NCBI GenBank assembly: GCA_900466875.1
Contig: UBNQ01000037.1
Span: 83,019-147,018 of the forward strand
Direction: 5' to 3'
DNA length: 64,000 bases
Source: Hyphomicrobiales bacterium
GTDB lineage: Bacteria; Pseudomonadota; Alphaproteobacteria; Rhizobiales; Rhizobiaceae
Shown piece after piece: positions 51,792 to 60,066 of this stretch; within the stretch, counting starts at the first letter, position 1; every line of letters begins with the position of its first letter. Made by a program: the position numbers and the translations under genes. Below the pieces are notes generated by a model. The model saw only the letters and a program-made list of their open reading frames with translations. It had not been told where the DNA came from and did not search any database.

Positions 51792-52067
51792 GTTTCCTCC
51801 CACAAGTTCCCAAGAGCCTGTATTTCTAGGGGAATCGATCCGGTTTCGAAAGCCGTTTGGCGCATCTAAAGTACGCCATGCTAATAAAATTGCGGCGTTT
51901 CTCACGCCTTCGCTCTTCCGGTTTCAAAGGCCACGACGGCTTTCACAAAATTCGCCGAGCAAATCCTTTGACATGAAGCACGAACGGCTCTTTCATGGCG
52001 TCAACAAACGCCGGCATGCTCCGAGGAAAGAGCCTGGACGGCATATAAAGCAAGAAAGAGGAACATC
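51792..52067. other. Divergent promoter region, enolase-like and aminotransferase genes
   Basis: About 275 bases, without a supported gene. It should hold both promoters; neither the TTGTCxGA motif nor a general-stress site was seen. Confidence 0.4.
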
Positions 52068-53450
52068 ATGAACGTCGCTTCCCGTCAGAACGACATCCAG
52101 GCCGTGATCGAGGCCGACCGCGCCCATGTCTGGCACCATCTCTCCCAGCACAAGCAGTATGAGAGCGTCGATCCGAAAATCTATGTCGAGGGCAAGGGCA
52201 CGCGGGTCTGGGATGCGACCGGCAAGGAATATCTGGATGCCGTGGCTGGTGCGGTGTGGACCGTCAATGTCGGCTATGGCCGCACCTCGATTGCCGATGC
52301 GGTGCGCGACCAATTGATAAAACTCAACTATTTCGCCGGTGCGGCCGGCAATGTTCCGGCAGCGCTGTTTGCCGAAAAACTGATCGAAAAGATGCCGGGC
52401 ATGACCCGCGTCTATTATTCGAACTCCGGTTCGGAAGCGAACGAGAAGGTGTTCAAGATGGTGCGCCAGATCGCGCATCGCAAACACAATGGCGGCAAGT
52501 ACAAGATTCTCTACCGCGACCGCGACTATCATGGCACGACGCTCGGCACGCTGGCCGCCGCCGGCCAGAAGGAACGCCGCGAGCAATACGGCCCGATGCC
52601 CGAAGGTTTTGTCGAGGTGCCGCATTGCCTCGAATATCGCAGCCAGTGGGGTGACGTGGACGATTACGGCCTGCGCGCCGCAAACGCGATCGAGGACGTG
52701 ATCCTGCGCGAAGGCCCGGAAACCGTTGGTCTTCTCTGCCTCGAACCGGTCACGGCCGGCGGCGGCGTCATCACCCCGCCCAAGGGTTATTGGGAACGCG
52801 TGCAGGAAATCTGCCGCAAATACGATGTCCTGCTGCATATCGACGAAGTCGTCTGCGGCATGGGCCGCACCGGAAAATGGTTCGGTTACCAGCATTACGG
52901 CATCGAGCCCGATTTCGTCACCATGGCGAAAGGCGTTGCCTCCGGTTATGCGGCAATCTCCTGCACGGTAACGACCGAAAAGGTTTTCGAACTGTTCAAG
53001 GACGATCCGACCGACCCCATGTCCTATTTCCGCGACATCTCCACTTTCGGTGGCTGCACGTCCGGACCGGCGGCAGCGCTCGAAAACATGCGGATCATCG
53101 AGGATGAACGCCTGCTTGAAAACACCCTGAAGATGGGCGAACGCCTGATGAACAATCTGCGCGAATTGCAGACCCGCCATCAGGTGATCGGCGACGTGCG
53201 CGGACTGGGCCTGTTCTGCGGCGCGGAACTGGTGATGGATCGCGAGACCAAGGAGCCGGCACCGGAAAAGATGGTCCAGGCCGTGACCGCCGACTGCCTT
53301 GCGCAGGGCGTCATCATCGGCGCCACCAACCGTTCCGTTCCCGGCCTCAATAACACGCTCTGCATGAGCCCGCCGCTGATCATCAATGCCGCTGAAATCG
53401 ACCAGATCACCGGTGCGATCGACAAGGCGCTGACCAAAGTCTTTGGCTGA
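52068..53450 (+). CDS. Class III aminotransferase, taurine-pyruvate aminotransferase (Tpa)-like
   Basis: 460 residues of fold-type I class III: NSGSEANE (119-126), HIDEVVCGMGRTG (257-269) with PLP-binding Asp259, and Lys288 in TMAKGVASGY. The N-terminal DRAHVWHHLSQHK and AVWTVNVGYGR match what I remember of taurine-pyruvate aminotransferases, but beta-alanine or other omega-amino acids are possible. AAGAGGAAC precedes the ATG. A ureohydrolase follows by 88 bases on the same strand and could supply its amine. Confidence 0.85.
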   Translation: MNVASRQNDIQAVIEADRAHVWHHLSQHKQYESVDPKIYVEGKGTRVWDATGKEYLDAVAGAVWTVNVGYGRTSIADAVRDQLIKLNYFAGAAGNVPAALFAEKLIEKMPGMTRVYYSNSGSEANEKVFKMVRQIAHRKHNGGKYKILYRDRDYHGTTLGTLAAAGQKERREQYGPMPEGFVEVPHCLEYRSQWGDVDDYGLRAANAIEDVILREGPETVGLLCLEPVTAGGGVITPPKGYWERVQEICRKYDVLLHIDEVVCGMGRTGKWFGYQHYGIEPDFVTMAKGVASGYAAISCTVTTEKVFELFKDDPTDPMSYFRDISTFGGCTSGPAAALENMRIIEDERLLENTLKMGERLMNNLRELQTRHQVIGDVRGLGLFCGAELVMDRETKEPAPEKMVQAVTADCLAQGVIIGATNRSVPGLNNTLCMSPPLIINAAEIDQITGAIDKALTKVFG

Positions 53451-53538
53451 TTGTGTAAGGAATGCGGGCCGCAGTTTCATCGCGCGGTCCGTGCTGGCAT
53501 TCCAAGATATGAGCGGCACAAGCCGCCGGGGAACCCGA

Positions 53539-54516
53539 ATGACGACTTTCGACTTCCGCCCGATTTCGGGTGTTGATCTGCCGCGATTTGCAGGCATCGC
53601 CACCTTCATGCGCCTGCCGCATATTCCAATGGACGACAAGCGTTTGAGCCTGGTCGATATCGGCCTGATCGGCGTGCCATGGGATGGCGGCACGACCAAC
53701 CGCCCCGGCCCCCGCCATGCGCCGCGCCAGCTTCGCGATCTCTCCAGCATGGTCCGGCACGAGAATGGTGCTACGCGGATAAGACCCTACGATCTCGCAA
53801 ACTGCGCCGATCTGGGCGATGTCGGCCCCAACCCTGCCGATGTCGAGGATTCGATGCGGCGCATCACCGCCTTTTACGACAGCGTCAAGGCGGCCGGCAT
53901 CATGCCGCTGACGGCCGGCGGCGATCATCTGTCGTCACTGCCGATCCTGCGCTCGCTCGGCCGCGACAGGCCCTTGGGCATGATCCATTTCGACAGCCAC
54001 ACCGACCTGTTCCACTCCTATTTCGGCGGCTTCAAATACACACACGGAACGCCTTTCCGCCGTGCGGTCGAGGAAGGGCTGCTCGATCCCAAACGTGTCT
54101 GCATGATCGGCATTCGCGGCCCAGCCTATGATTTCGAGGATAGAGACTTCGCCGATGCGGTCGGCATTCGCGTCATCCCGATCGAGGAGTTTCACGCCCG
54201 CGGTGTCGAGGATGTCATGGCCGAGGCGCGCGAGATCGCCGGTTCGGGGGAAACCTATGTGAGTTACGATATCGATTTCATCGATCCGGCCTTTGCGCCG
54301 GGAACAGGCACGCCTGAGATCGGCGGGCCGAACAGCTATCAGGCGCTACAGGTCGTGCGGGCCCTGCGCGGCCTCAACATCATCGGTGCCGATATGGTGG
54401 AGGTCTCCCCGCCGTTCGACACGAGCGGCGCCACCGCATTCCTTGGAATTACCGTGATGTTCGAACTGCTTTGCGTCATGGCCGAAATCATCAGCCGGCG
54501 CGGCGAAGACGGATAA
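53539..54516 (+). CDS. Ureohydrolase (agmatinase/guanidino-acid hydrolase family)
   Basis: 325 residues with the complete dimanganese site: GGDHLSS (His130), FDSHTD (Asp152, His154, Asp156), and SYDIDFIDP (Asp244, Asp246). The family releases urea from agmatine, guanidinobutyrate, guanidinopropionate or similar compounds. FDSHTD replaces the usual FDAHTD. ATG 53539 follows GGGGAA; an ATG at 53509 is possible. Context with an omega-aminotransferase suggests a guanidino acid rather than agmatine. Confidence 0.85.
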   Translation: MTTFDFRPISGVDLPRFAGIATFMRLPHIPMDDKRLSLVDIGLIGVPWDGGTTNRPGPRHAPRQLRDLSSMVRHENGATRIRPYDLANCADLGDVGPNPADVEDSMRRITAFYDSVKAAGIMPLTAGGDHLSSLPILRSLGRDRPLGMIHFDSHTDLFHSYFGGFKYTHGTPFRRAVEEGLLDPKRVCMIGIRGPAYDFEDRDFADAVGIRVIPIEEFHARGVEDVMAEAREIAGSGETYVSYDIDFIDPAFAPGTGTPEIGGPNSYQALQVVRALRGLNIIGADMVEVSPPFDTSGATAFLGITVMFELLCVMAEIISRRGEDG

Positions 54517-54522
54517 CCAGGA

Positions 54523-54921
54523 TCAGCCTGCACTCGCCATGCTCGCCTCATTGAGCAGGCCGCTGATGGCGGCGATCAATTGCGCGGGCACGAAGGGTTT
54601 CTGGATCAGCACGCTGTTCGGCACCCCTTGAGCCGTCCATTCCGACGCGCTGTCGGCCGTCACGTAGACGACGGGAATGCTCGACTGACACTGGCGCGCA
54701 TGGCGACCGACCTGCCAGCCATTGGCACCCTTTCCGAGGCGGATATCGGTTATCACGCCGGAGAACTTTGCGGCATCCGCATCGAGCGCGGCGATGGCCT
54801 CTTCTGCCGATGCAAACGACACAACCTCGAACCCGTTCTCGGTCAGCAGCTCTTCCGCATCGAGCCGCAACAGATGGTCGTCCTCGACCAGAAGCAATTG
54901 AATGGATACGTCATCCGCCAT
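54523..54921 (-). CDS. Single-domain response regulator (receiver only)
   Basis: 132 residues, one REC domain: acidic EDD (13-15), phospho-acceptor Asp59 (ITDIRLG), Thr88, Lys108 (QKPF). No output domain, so it may relay phosphate or bind a partner. ATG 54921 is chosen; the frame runs to 55020, but a perfect general-stress promoter at 55014-55038 places transcription start inside that extension. Confidence 0.88.
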   Translation of the reverse strand: MADDVSIQLLLVEDDHLLRLDAEELLTENGFEVVSFASAEEAIAALDADAAKFSGVITDIRLGKGANGWQVGRHARQCQSSIPVVYVTADSASEWTAQGVPNSVLIQKPFVPAQLIAAISGLLNEASMASAG

Positions 54922-55013
54922 GATCCGTCCTATCGGATGCGGCCGAATTGTGAGCCCGCATCCCCATGTGTAGGCCCCGACCTCAACGTCGCAGCCACTC
55001 CGTCCGGACGCGT

Positions 55014-55038
55014 AACGCAATCATGGTAAAGTAGTTCC
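55014..55038 (-). promoter_or_regulatory. Sigma EcfG/RpoE2-type promoter for the receiver gene
   Basis: Minus strand GGAAC (55038-55034), 16 bases, CGTT (55017-55014): an exact EcfG match, leaving a leader of about 85 bases before the ATG at 54921. Confidence 0.6.
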
Positions 55039-55168
55039 CCATTCTGACGCAATCTTCGAAAATGCTTTCCGAGCGTGGCACATGTGCATCACCGAGCGCA
55101 TTGAATCGAGACGCTACGGGCTTGGGGCCGGCCCGCAGCGCCTCGATACGGCACGGCATCGCCATCGC

Positions 55169-55717
55169 CTATTGCAGCGCGACGGCACCGTCCGGACGGG
55201 AAAAATAACGGCGCCATGCGCTGGGCGTGGTGCCGGTCACGCGCCGGAACACGCGGGAAAGATGCGACTGGTCGGCCAGCCCGCAATCGAGCGCGATCTC
55301 GCAAAGCGGAGCATTGCTGGTCAGCATGCGCTGCTTGGCATGCTCGACCCGGCAGGAAACGACATAGTTGTGCGGGGGAACGCCGAAGGTCGACTTGAAT
55401 GCTGCCGAGAAATAGCTCGTGCTGAGCCGAACCTGCTCGGCAAGTTCGTCGAGGGGAATGCCATGGGAAATGCGCTCGTCGATATACTGCTTCACCTTCT
55501 TGACCTGCCAGGGGGCAAGGCCGCCGGTGCTGGCCTGTTTCTCCGGATTGACCGATGCGACCGGTTCCACGAGCCGTAACTGAGCAGGCTGGCGCTCGGC
55601 GATCCTGGTGTCGGCGGGAAAGGGATTTTCTGGATAAAGGCCGGCCAGGTCGGCATAGATGGTGCTCATGTCGAGCGGGTTGATCTGACGGGCGACAACA
55701 GCTGCGGTGGCGGACAT
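55169..55717 (-). CDS. AraC-family regulator
   Basis: 182 residues: short N-terminal part (about 70 residues, not a cupin) and a C-terminal AraC/XylS double helix-turn-helix (about 75-175; IPLDELAEQVRLSTSYFSAAFK and LCEIALDCGLADQSHLSRVFRR). It lacks a classical ligand domain, so it may act by binding alone. AGGAGAGCG lies before the ATG. Target not evident; it sits among signalling genes. Confidence 0.88.
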   Translation of the reverse strand: MSATAAVVARQINPLDMSTIYADLAGLYPENPFPADTRIAERQPAQLRLVEPVASVNPEKQASTGGLAPWQVKKVKQYIDERISHGIPLDELAEQVRLSTSYFSAAFKSTFGVPPHNYVVSCRVEHAKQRMLTSNAPLCEIALDCGLADQSHLSRVFRRVTGTTPSAWRRYFSRPDGAVALQ

Positions 55718-55916
55718 CTACGCTCTCCTGTGGATCTGTTGAATTTTCACCAGTCCATATTGAGAGGCTCAGCTCCGATCGGATATTCTACAGTCAGTCA
55801 TTTTTCGTACCCATGGGTTTTAGGATCATATACGCGGGTATGATTGCCCCGGGCGGAACAGGCCGCGTAGGGTCTCGGAAACGCTGTAATCGCAAACATT
55901 TCGACGAATTGAGCAC

Positions 55917-56534
55917 ATGACGGAAAGCCCAATCATTCTGGTTGTCGATGACGAGCCGCTGATCCGGCAGGCGCTCGACACCCTGCTTCGTTCCGTCGGT
56001 TACAGGGTGCGGGCATTCGCGACCGCGCTTGATCTTTACGAGGACGAATGCCTGCCGCAGGCGAGCTGCCTGATCCTCGATATAAGGCTGCCCTTCACCA
56101 GCGGGCTGGACTTCCAGCAGAAACTGACCGACCGCGGCATCGTCGTTCCGATCATCTTCGTCACCGCCCATGGCGATATCCCGATGACGGTGCGCGCCAT
56201 GAAGGCCGGCGCCGCCGACTTTCTGTCCAAGCCATTCCGGGATCAGGACATTCTCGATTCCGTCGCAGCCGCGGTGCTGAAACATCAGGAGTTTCTGGGC
56301 TCCAGCCGCACCGAGGCCGACCTCAAATCCCGTTACACACAGCTTTCCCCGCGCGAACAACAGATCATGGCCATGGCGACCGCTGGCCTGATGAACAAGC
56401 AGATCGCCGGAGAACTGGGCCTGAGCGAGATCACGGTGAAAATCCATCGCGGCAAGGTGAGCCGGAAAATGAACGCCAAAACCTTCGCCGACCTGGTGAA
56501 GATGGCCGAGCTGCTCGGCCTGTCGCACCGATAG
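55917..56534 (+). CDS. Two-component response regulator, FixJ/LuxR type
   Basis: 205 residues: REC domain (Asp11, Asp12, acceptor Asp55, Thr83, Lys105) and a LuxR helix-turn-helix at about 140-200 (LSPREQQIMAMATAGLMNKQIAGELGLSEITVKIHRG). FixJ/StyR/TtrR-type regulators pair with kinases of the HEVNQPL class; such a kinase is encoded at 60067. Upstream ribosome site is weak. Confidence 0.9.
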   Translation: MTESPIILVVDDEPLIRQALDTLLRSVGYRVRAFATALDLYEDECLPQASCLILDIRLPFTSGLDFQQKLTDRGIVVPIIFVTAHGDIPMTVRAMKAGAADFLSKPFRDQDILDSVAAAVLKHQEFLGSSRTEADLKSRYTQLSPREQQIMAMATAGLMNKQIAGELGLSEITVKIHRGKVSRKMNAKTFADLVKMAELLGLSHR

Positions 56535-56637
56535 AATGAGCCGAATAAACGCTCGTATAATTTAAACCCTCGTCTGCGGGGCGCATATTAGGGGCATAGA
56601 GAAAGACCGGGGGCTCCCCGGAGATTGGTCATTCCCG

Positions 56638-57006
56638 TTGAAAGCGCCTGTCATCATTGCCATCATCGACGACGAGGAAAACATTCGTCGCGGGATGAGC
56701 GGCCTTTTGAGGTCCCTCGGTTACGAAGCGCGCAGCTTTGAATCCGCAGAAGCGTTCCTCGCCACCACCGCAGCCACCGACTGTTCGTGCATCGTCTCCG
56801 ACGTCCACATGGACGGCATGAGCGGCATCGACCTCTTTCAGACGCTGGCTGCGCGCGGAAGCAAAATTCCGTTCATCTTCGTCACCGCCTTTGCCGAAGA
56901 AGTCGGACGGCTCACTCTGGGTAAGGACACCCGTGTGCTTCCCAAACCCTTCAAGGTCGATATCCTTATAGACTGCATCGAAAAGGCAACGCAGCCGACA
57001 GCCTGA
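56638..57006 (+). CDS. Single-domain response regulator (receiver only)
   Basis: 122 residues, REC only: DDE at 11-13, acceptor Asp55 (VSDVHMDGMSG), Thr83, Lys103 (PKPF). Closest in type to the FixJ receiver. The start is a TTG; GGAG lies 14 bases upstream, rather far. It follows the FixJ-like gene by about 100 bases and precedes the ZnF-UBP gene by 16, so these may be co-transcribed. Confidence 0.82.
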   Translation: MKAPVIIAIIDDEENIRRGMSGLLRSLGYEARSFESAEAFLATTAATDCSCIVSDVHMDGMSGIDLFQTLAARGSKIPFIFVTAFAEEVGRLTLGKDTRVLPKPFKVDILIDCIEKATQPTA

Positions 57007-57022
57007 ACAAGGAAGGAAGCGC

Positions 57023-57319
57023 ATGTGCACGCATCATAACTTCATCAGGGCCGTGACGCCGAAGACGCGCGGTTGCGAGGAATGCCTGGAACAGGGCATG
57101 ACATGGGTCCACCTGCGTCTTTGCCGGGAATGCGGCCATGTCGGCTGCTGCGACGAGTCGGACGGCAAACACGCGACGGGCCATTTTCAGAAGACCCGCC
57201 ATCCGATCATCGAAGGTTACGATCCGCCGGAAGGTTGGGGCTGGTGTTATATCGACGAGGAGATCGTCGATCTGCCCGACCAGACACCGCAGGTCGGCCC
57301 GATACCGCGTTATATTTGA
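57023..57319 (+). CDS. UBP-type zinc-finger protein
   Basis: 98 residues consisting almost wholly of a ZnF-UBP domain: Cys2/His4, Cys18, Cys21, Cys34, Cys37, Cys42, His50, His54, His60 and the CxxCGHVGCCD segment, then GWGWCYIDEE. In eukaryotes this domain binds the free C-terminal Gly-Gly of ubiquitin; bacterial versions have no proven ligand. GGAAGGAAGC precedes the ATG. Convergent with the TrxR-like gene, 25 bases apart, a pairing I believe recurs in bacteria. Confidence 0.88.
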   Translation: MCTHHNFIRAVTPKTRGCEECLEQGMTWVHLRLCRECGHVGCCDESDGKHATGHFQKTRHPIIEGYDPPEGWGWCYIDEEIVDLPDQTPQVGPIPRYI

Positions 57320-57344
57320 ACGTTGAAAAGACGAAAGCCGCGGT

Positions 57345-58991
57345 TCAATGGGCCGCGGCGAGATACTGGTGAATCGCAGCGACGACCACCGATCCTTCTC
57401 CCACCGCAGACGCCACACGTTTGACAGAGCCGGCGCGCACGTCGCCGACCGCAAATACGCCCGGCTTGCTGGCGGCATAGGGATGCCGTGTCATGTCGTC
57501 GGAGGAAAGCCCGGTGCAGATAAAGCCATGGTGGTCGAGCTCCAGGCAGCCGTCGAGCCAGTCGGTATTGGGTTCAGCACCGATCATCACGAAGAGGTTG
57601 GAGGCATCGCAGCGGGAGGTTTGCCCGCTAGAGCGATCAACCCATGCCACGCTCTCAAGCCCCTGCCCGCCATCCAGCTCGGTGATCTCGCAACCTTCGC
57701 AGAGCGTGATATGCGGAGAGATCTTGATCCGCTGCACCAGATAGTCCGACATCGTGGCGGAAATCTTGCTGCGCACCAGCATATGCACATGGCGCGCGGT
57801 TCGCGACAGGAAGACGGCGGCCTGTCCGGCCGAGTTGCCGCCACCGACGATGACGACCTCCTGGCCCGAGCAGATCTGCCCCTCCATGGCGGTTGCCGCA
57901 TACTGGATGCCGCGGCCTTCGAACCTTGCGTAGTTGGGAACATCCAGCTTGCGGTACCGCGCACCGGTCGCGACGACGACGGTTTTCGTGCTGACCGAAC
58001 GGCCATCGCTCAGGCCGACGACATAAGGCGCTTTCGAACAATCCAGCGACGCGGCACTGCGCGACACGCAAAGCCGTGCGCCAAATTTTTGGGCCTGGAT
58101 ATGGGCACGCCCCGCAAGGGCCAGCCCGGAAATGCCCGTCGGAAAACCGAGATAGTTTTCGATCTTGGACGAGGTGCCGGCCTGACCGCCCGGCGCCATG
58201 GTCTCCACCACCAGCGTCTTCAGCCCTTCCGATGCGGCATAAACCGCGGATGCAAGCCCTGCCGGTCCCGCGCCGAGCACCACGACATCGTAGAGCGCAT
58301 CATCCTCGGGCGGCTCGAAAAGGCCCAGTTCGTCGGCCAGAATTTCGTTCGTCGGTCGTTTGAGAACGCCATGATCCGGCGTGACCAGGGCCGGCAGGTC
58401 ATCCGCGACCAGTCCGAACCGCTGCATCACGCCCATTGCTTCCGGGTCACTCACCCCCACGATTGTCACGGGATAGAGATTGCGGATGAGAAAGCGCTGG
58501 ATGCCGAGCAGCTCGCCGCCTTCCTTATGTCCGACAAGAATGCCGCCGCCCGTCGCGTGCCGCACGAAACCGGCCCGGCGCAGAATGTAGGAGCGGATGA
58601 TCGTCTCGCCGATATCCGGTTCTCCGGTGATCAGCGCGCGGAATTTCTCGTTGCAGACACGGATCACCCGCGACCCGGCAAGGCAGAGGCCGGAGAGAAG
58701 AATGCTGCGATGGGTGAACATGTTCTGTTCACCGCTGAACTGGCCTCGTGTGTAGCTGTAGAGATGATGCCGGCCCTTGATCGGATCGTCGGCGAACATC
58801 TGCAATTCGCCGTCGAGAACCAGAAGGAAATCGATCGAATGATCGCCGCGACGGAAGACATAGATGTCCTCTTCGACAAGCTCCTCCGTTCCGTAGGGAC
58901 GGATCCGTTCGATCATGTCTTCTGTCAGCAGGGGAAAGGTTTGTGCCGGGCGTATCCAAGGATCGGTCGGATCGACAGGAAGATCGGGCAT
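57345..58991 (-). CDS. cNMP-binding/Trx-fold/thioredoxin-reductase-like flavoprotein lacking CxxC
   Basis: 548 residues in three parts: a cyclic-nucleotide-binding domain (about 15-135), a thioredoxin-like region without cysteines (about 150-222; PVTIVGVSD, DLPALVTPD), and a TrxR-like FAD/NADPH module (VVLGAGPAGLASAV at 237-250; VVIVGGGNSAGQAAV at 379-393). Where TrxR has CATC, this protein reads GIQYAATAMEGQIC (361-374), so the redox disulfide is missing; FAD and NADPH sites look intact. Function likely sensing or a different reductase reaction. GGGGAG precedes the ATG. Confidence 0.88.
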   Translation of the reverse strand: MPDLPVDPTDPWIRPAQTFPLLTEDMIERIRPYGTEELVEEDIYVFRRGDHSIDFLLVLDGELQMFADDPIKGRHHLYSYTRGQFSGEQNMFTHRSILLSGLCLAGSRVIRVCNEKFRALITGEPDIGETIIRSYILRRAGFVRHATGGGILVGHKEGGELLGIQRFLIRNLYPVTIVGVSDPEAMGVMQRFGLVADDLPALVTPDHGVLKRPTNEILADELGLFEPPEDDALYDVVVLGAGPAGLASAVYAASEGLKTLVVETMAPGGQAGTSSKIENYLGFPTGISGLALAGRAHIQAQKFGARLCVSRSAASLDCSKAPYVVGLSDGRSVSTKTVVVATGARYRKLDVPNYARFEGRGIQYAATAMEGQICSGQEVVIVGGGNSAGQAAVFLSRTARHVHMLVRSKISATMSDYLVQRIKISPHITLCEGCEITELDGGQGLESVAWVDRSSGQTSRCDASNLFVMIGAEPNTDWLDGCLELDHHGFICTGLSSDDMTRHPYAASKPGVFAVGDVRAGSVKRVASAVGEGSVVVAAIHQYLAAAH

Positions 58992-59046
58992 GCAAAACTC
59001 CCCGTCACGACATCAACCGATAATTGCAGATCTTATCAACCAGGAA

Positions 59047-59071
59047 CCGGCATCCGCAATACGGATGCCGG
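59047..59071 (-). terminator. Hairpin after dps
   Basis: CCGGCATCCG (59047-59056) with CGGATGCCGG (59062-59071), loop CAATA, a perfect 10-bp stem 11 bases past the dps stop. T tract weak on the minus strand (TTCCTGGTTG). Confidence 0.6.
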
Positions 59072-59082
59072 CAAACAGAATG

Positions 59083-59601
59083 TTACTTGTTGGTGTCGCG
59101 CAAGATCTCGAACAGGAACCAGGCACGCTTTTCCGACTCGTCGATCCAGTTTTCCAGGAGGCTTGCGGTACCGACATCGTTGTGTTCGTCGCAAACGTCG
59201 TGCAGCTCCCGCATGCTGGCGATGAGAGCCGCATTGTCCTCGCGCAGTTCCGCCAGCATTTCATGCGGATGGACGAAATCGGCGTCGTTATCCTCGATAC
59301 GCTGCTTGCGGGAAATGTCGCCGATCGAGCGCAGCGTATTGCCGCCGATCTTGCGGACGCGTTCGGCCAGCGGATCGGTCATGGCCAGAAGTTCGTCGCC
59401 GTGGTCGTCGAGCATCAGGTGGAAATCGCGAAAATTCACGCCGGACATGTGCCAGTGGAAATTCTTGGTCTTCAGGTAAAGTGCAAAGACATCGGCGAGC
59501 AGCGCGTTGGCGCCGCCGGAAATGTCCTTGGTTGCCTCGGCACCGAGCCCGGTCGGCGTCTTGAGGTCTGCCGAGCGGCGCGATTTGGCGGACTGTTCCA
59601 T
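59083..59601 (-). CDS. Dps-family DNA-protection ferritin
   Basis: 172 residues with the Dps ferroxidase signature: NFHWHMSGVNFRDFHLMLDDH and DELLAMTDPLAER (His49/51, His61, Asp65/66, Glu70). Dps forms 12-mers that store iron and shield DNA under starvation or peroxide. A basic N-terminal tail (KSRRSADLK) can contact DNA. Of three close starts, ATG 59601 has AAGGA at 7 bases. It follows a 61-residue gene by 26 bases, likely one operon. Confidence 0.92.
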   Translation of the reverse strand: MEQSAKSRRSADLKTPTGLGAEATKDISGGANALLADVFALYLKTKNFHWHMSGVNFRDFHLMLDDHGDELLAMTDPLAERVRKIGGNTLRSIGDISRKQRIEDNDADFVHPHEMLAELREDNAALIASMRELHDVCDEHNDVGTASLLENWIDESEKRAWFLFEILRDTNK

Positions 59602-59627
59602 GGTCATATCCTTCATTGAGATTTGAA

Positions 59628-59813
59628 TTATGCGGTTCTGAATGACGCCGGCGGATCGCTTGCGGGAAACGTCTCTCGCAGCGCCTCGTCGAGATCTTCT
59701 TCCGTCTCGATATGCGGAGCGGGTGCTTTCGCCACAACGAGATCCAGCGGTTCCGGCAGGCTTTCGAGACCGTCACGCAGGACATCGTCCACGTCTTGAC
59801 GTTTGTTCGTCAT
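59628..59813 (-). CDS. Small acidic conserved-type protein with ETFPASDPPA motif (61 aa)
   Basis: 61 residues, acidic, ending in a ETFPASDPPAS motif that recurs at the C-terminus of many small rhizobial stress-associated proteins (from memory). No signal or membrane helix. Located directly upstream of dps, with a stress-type promoter candidate at 59861-59885. The preceding ribosome site is weak (GGAGGCG). Confidence 0.65.
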   Translation of the reverse strand: MTNKRQDVDDVLRDGLESLPEPLDLVVAKAPAPHIETEEDLDEALRETFPASDPPASFRTA

Positions 59814-59860
59814 GTCACGCCTCCGGTTTTGCTGTGAGCACCCACACCGCCACTCCGAAA

Positions 59861-59885
59861 AATGAGGTTACGGCGTTTGTGTTCC
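59861..59885 (-). promoter_or_regulatory. Possible EcfG/RpoE2 promoter for the small gene-dps operon
   Basis: Minus strand GGAAC (59885-59881) followed after 18 bases by TT (59862-59861). Fits the loose consensus GGAAC-N18/19-TT but not CGTT. dps is a usual member of this regulon. Confidence 0.4.
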
Positions 59886-60066
59886 AATGATGAGACAATA
59901 TCGCCCTGCCCTGCCCGCGACTTGGACAAATCCATCCACGTGAGCAGTGCAGCCTGCTTTTCGACGGCAACCCAAACGAGCCGGTTGCGTAATTTTGGAC
60001 AATTCAGGATTATTTCAGAGAAGCATATCACGGAATTCTCCGATAGTCTGTCGCAAGAATGGGGCA

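Noticed and set aside
51993..53750. Open frame of 585 codons on the minus strand
   Set aside because: Antisense to the class III aminotransferase, which has all catalytic residues.
57348..59225. Open frame of 625 codons on the plus strand
   Set aside because: Antisense to the flavoprotein gene and part of dps; no recognisable domain or ribosome site.
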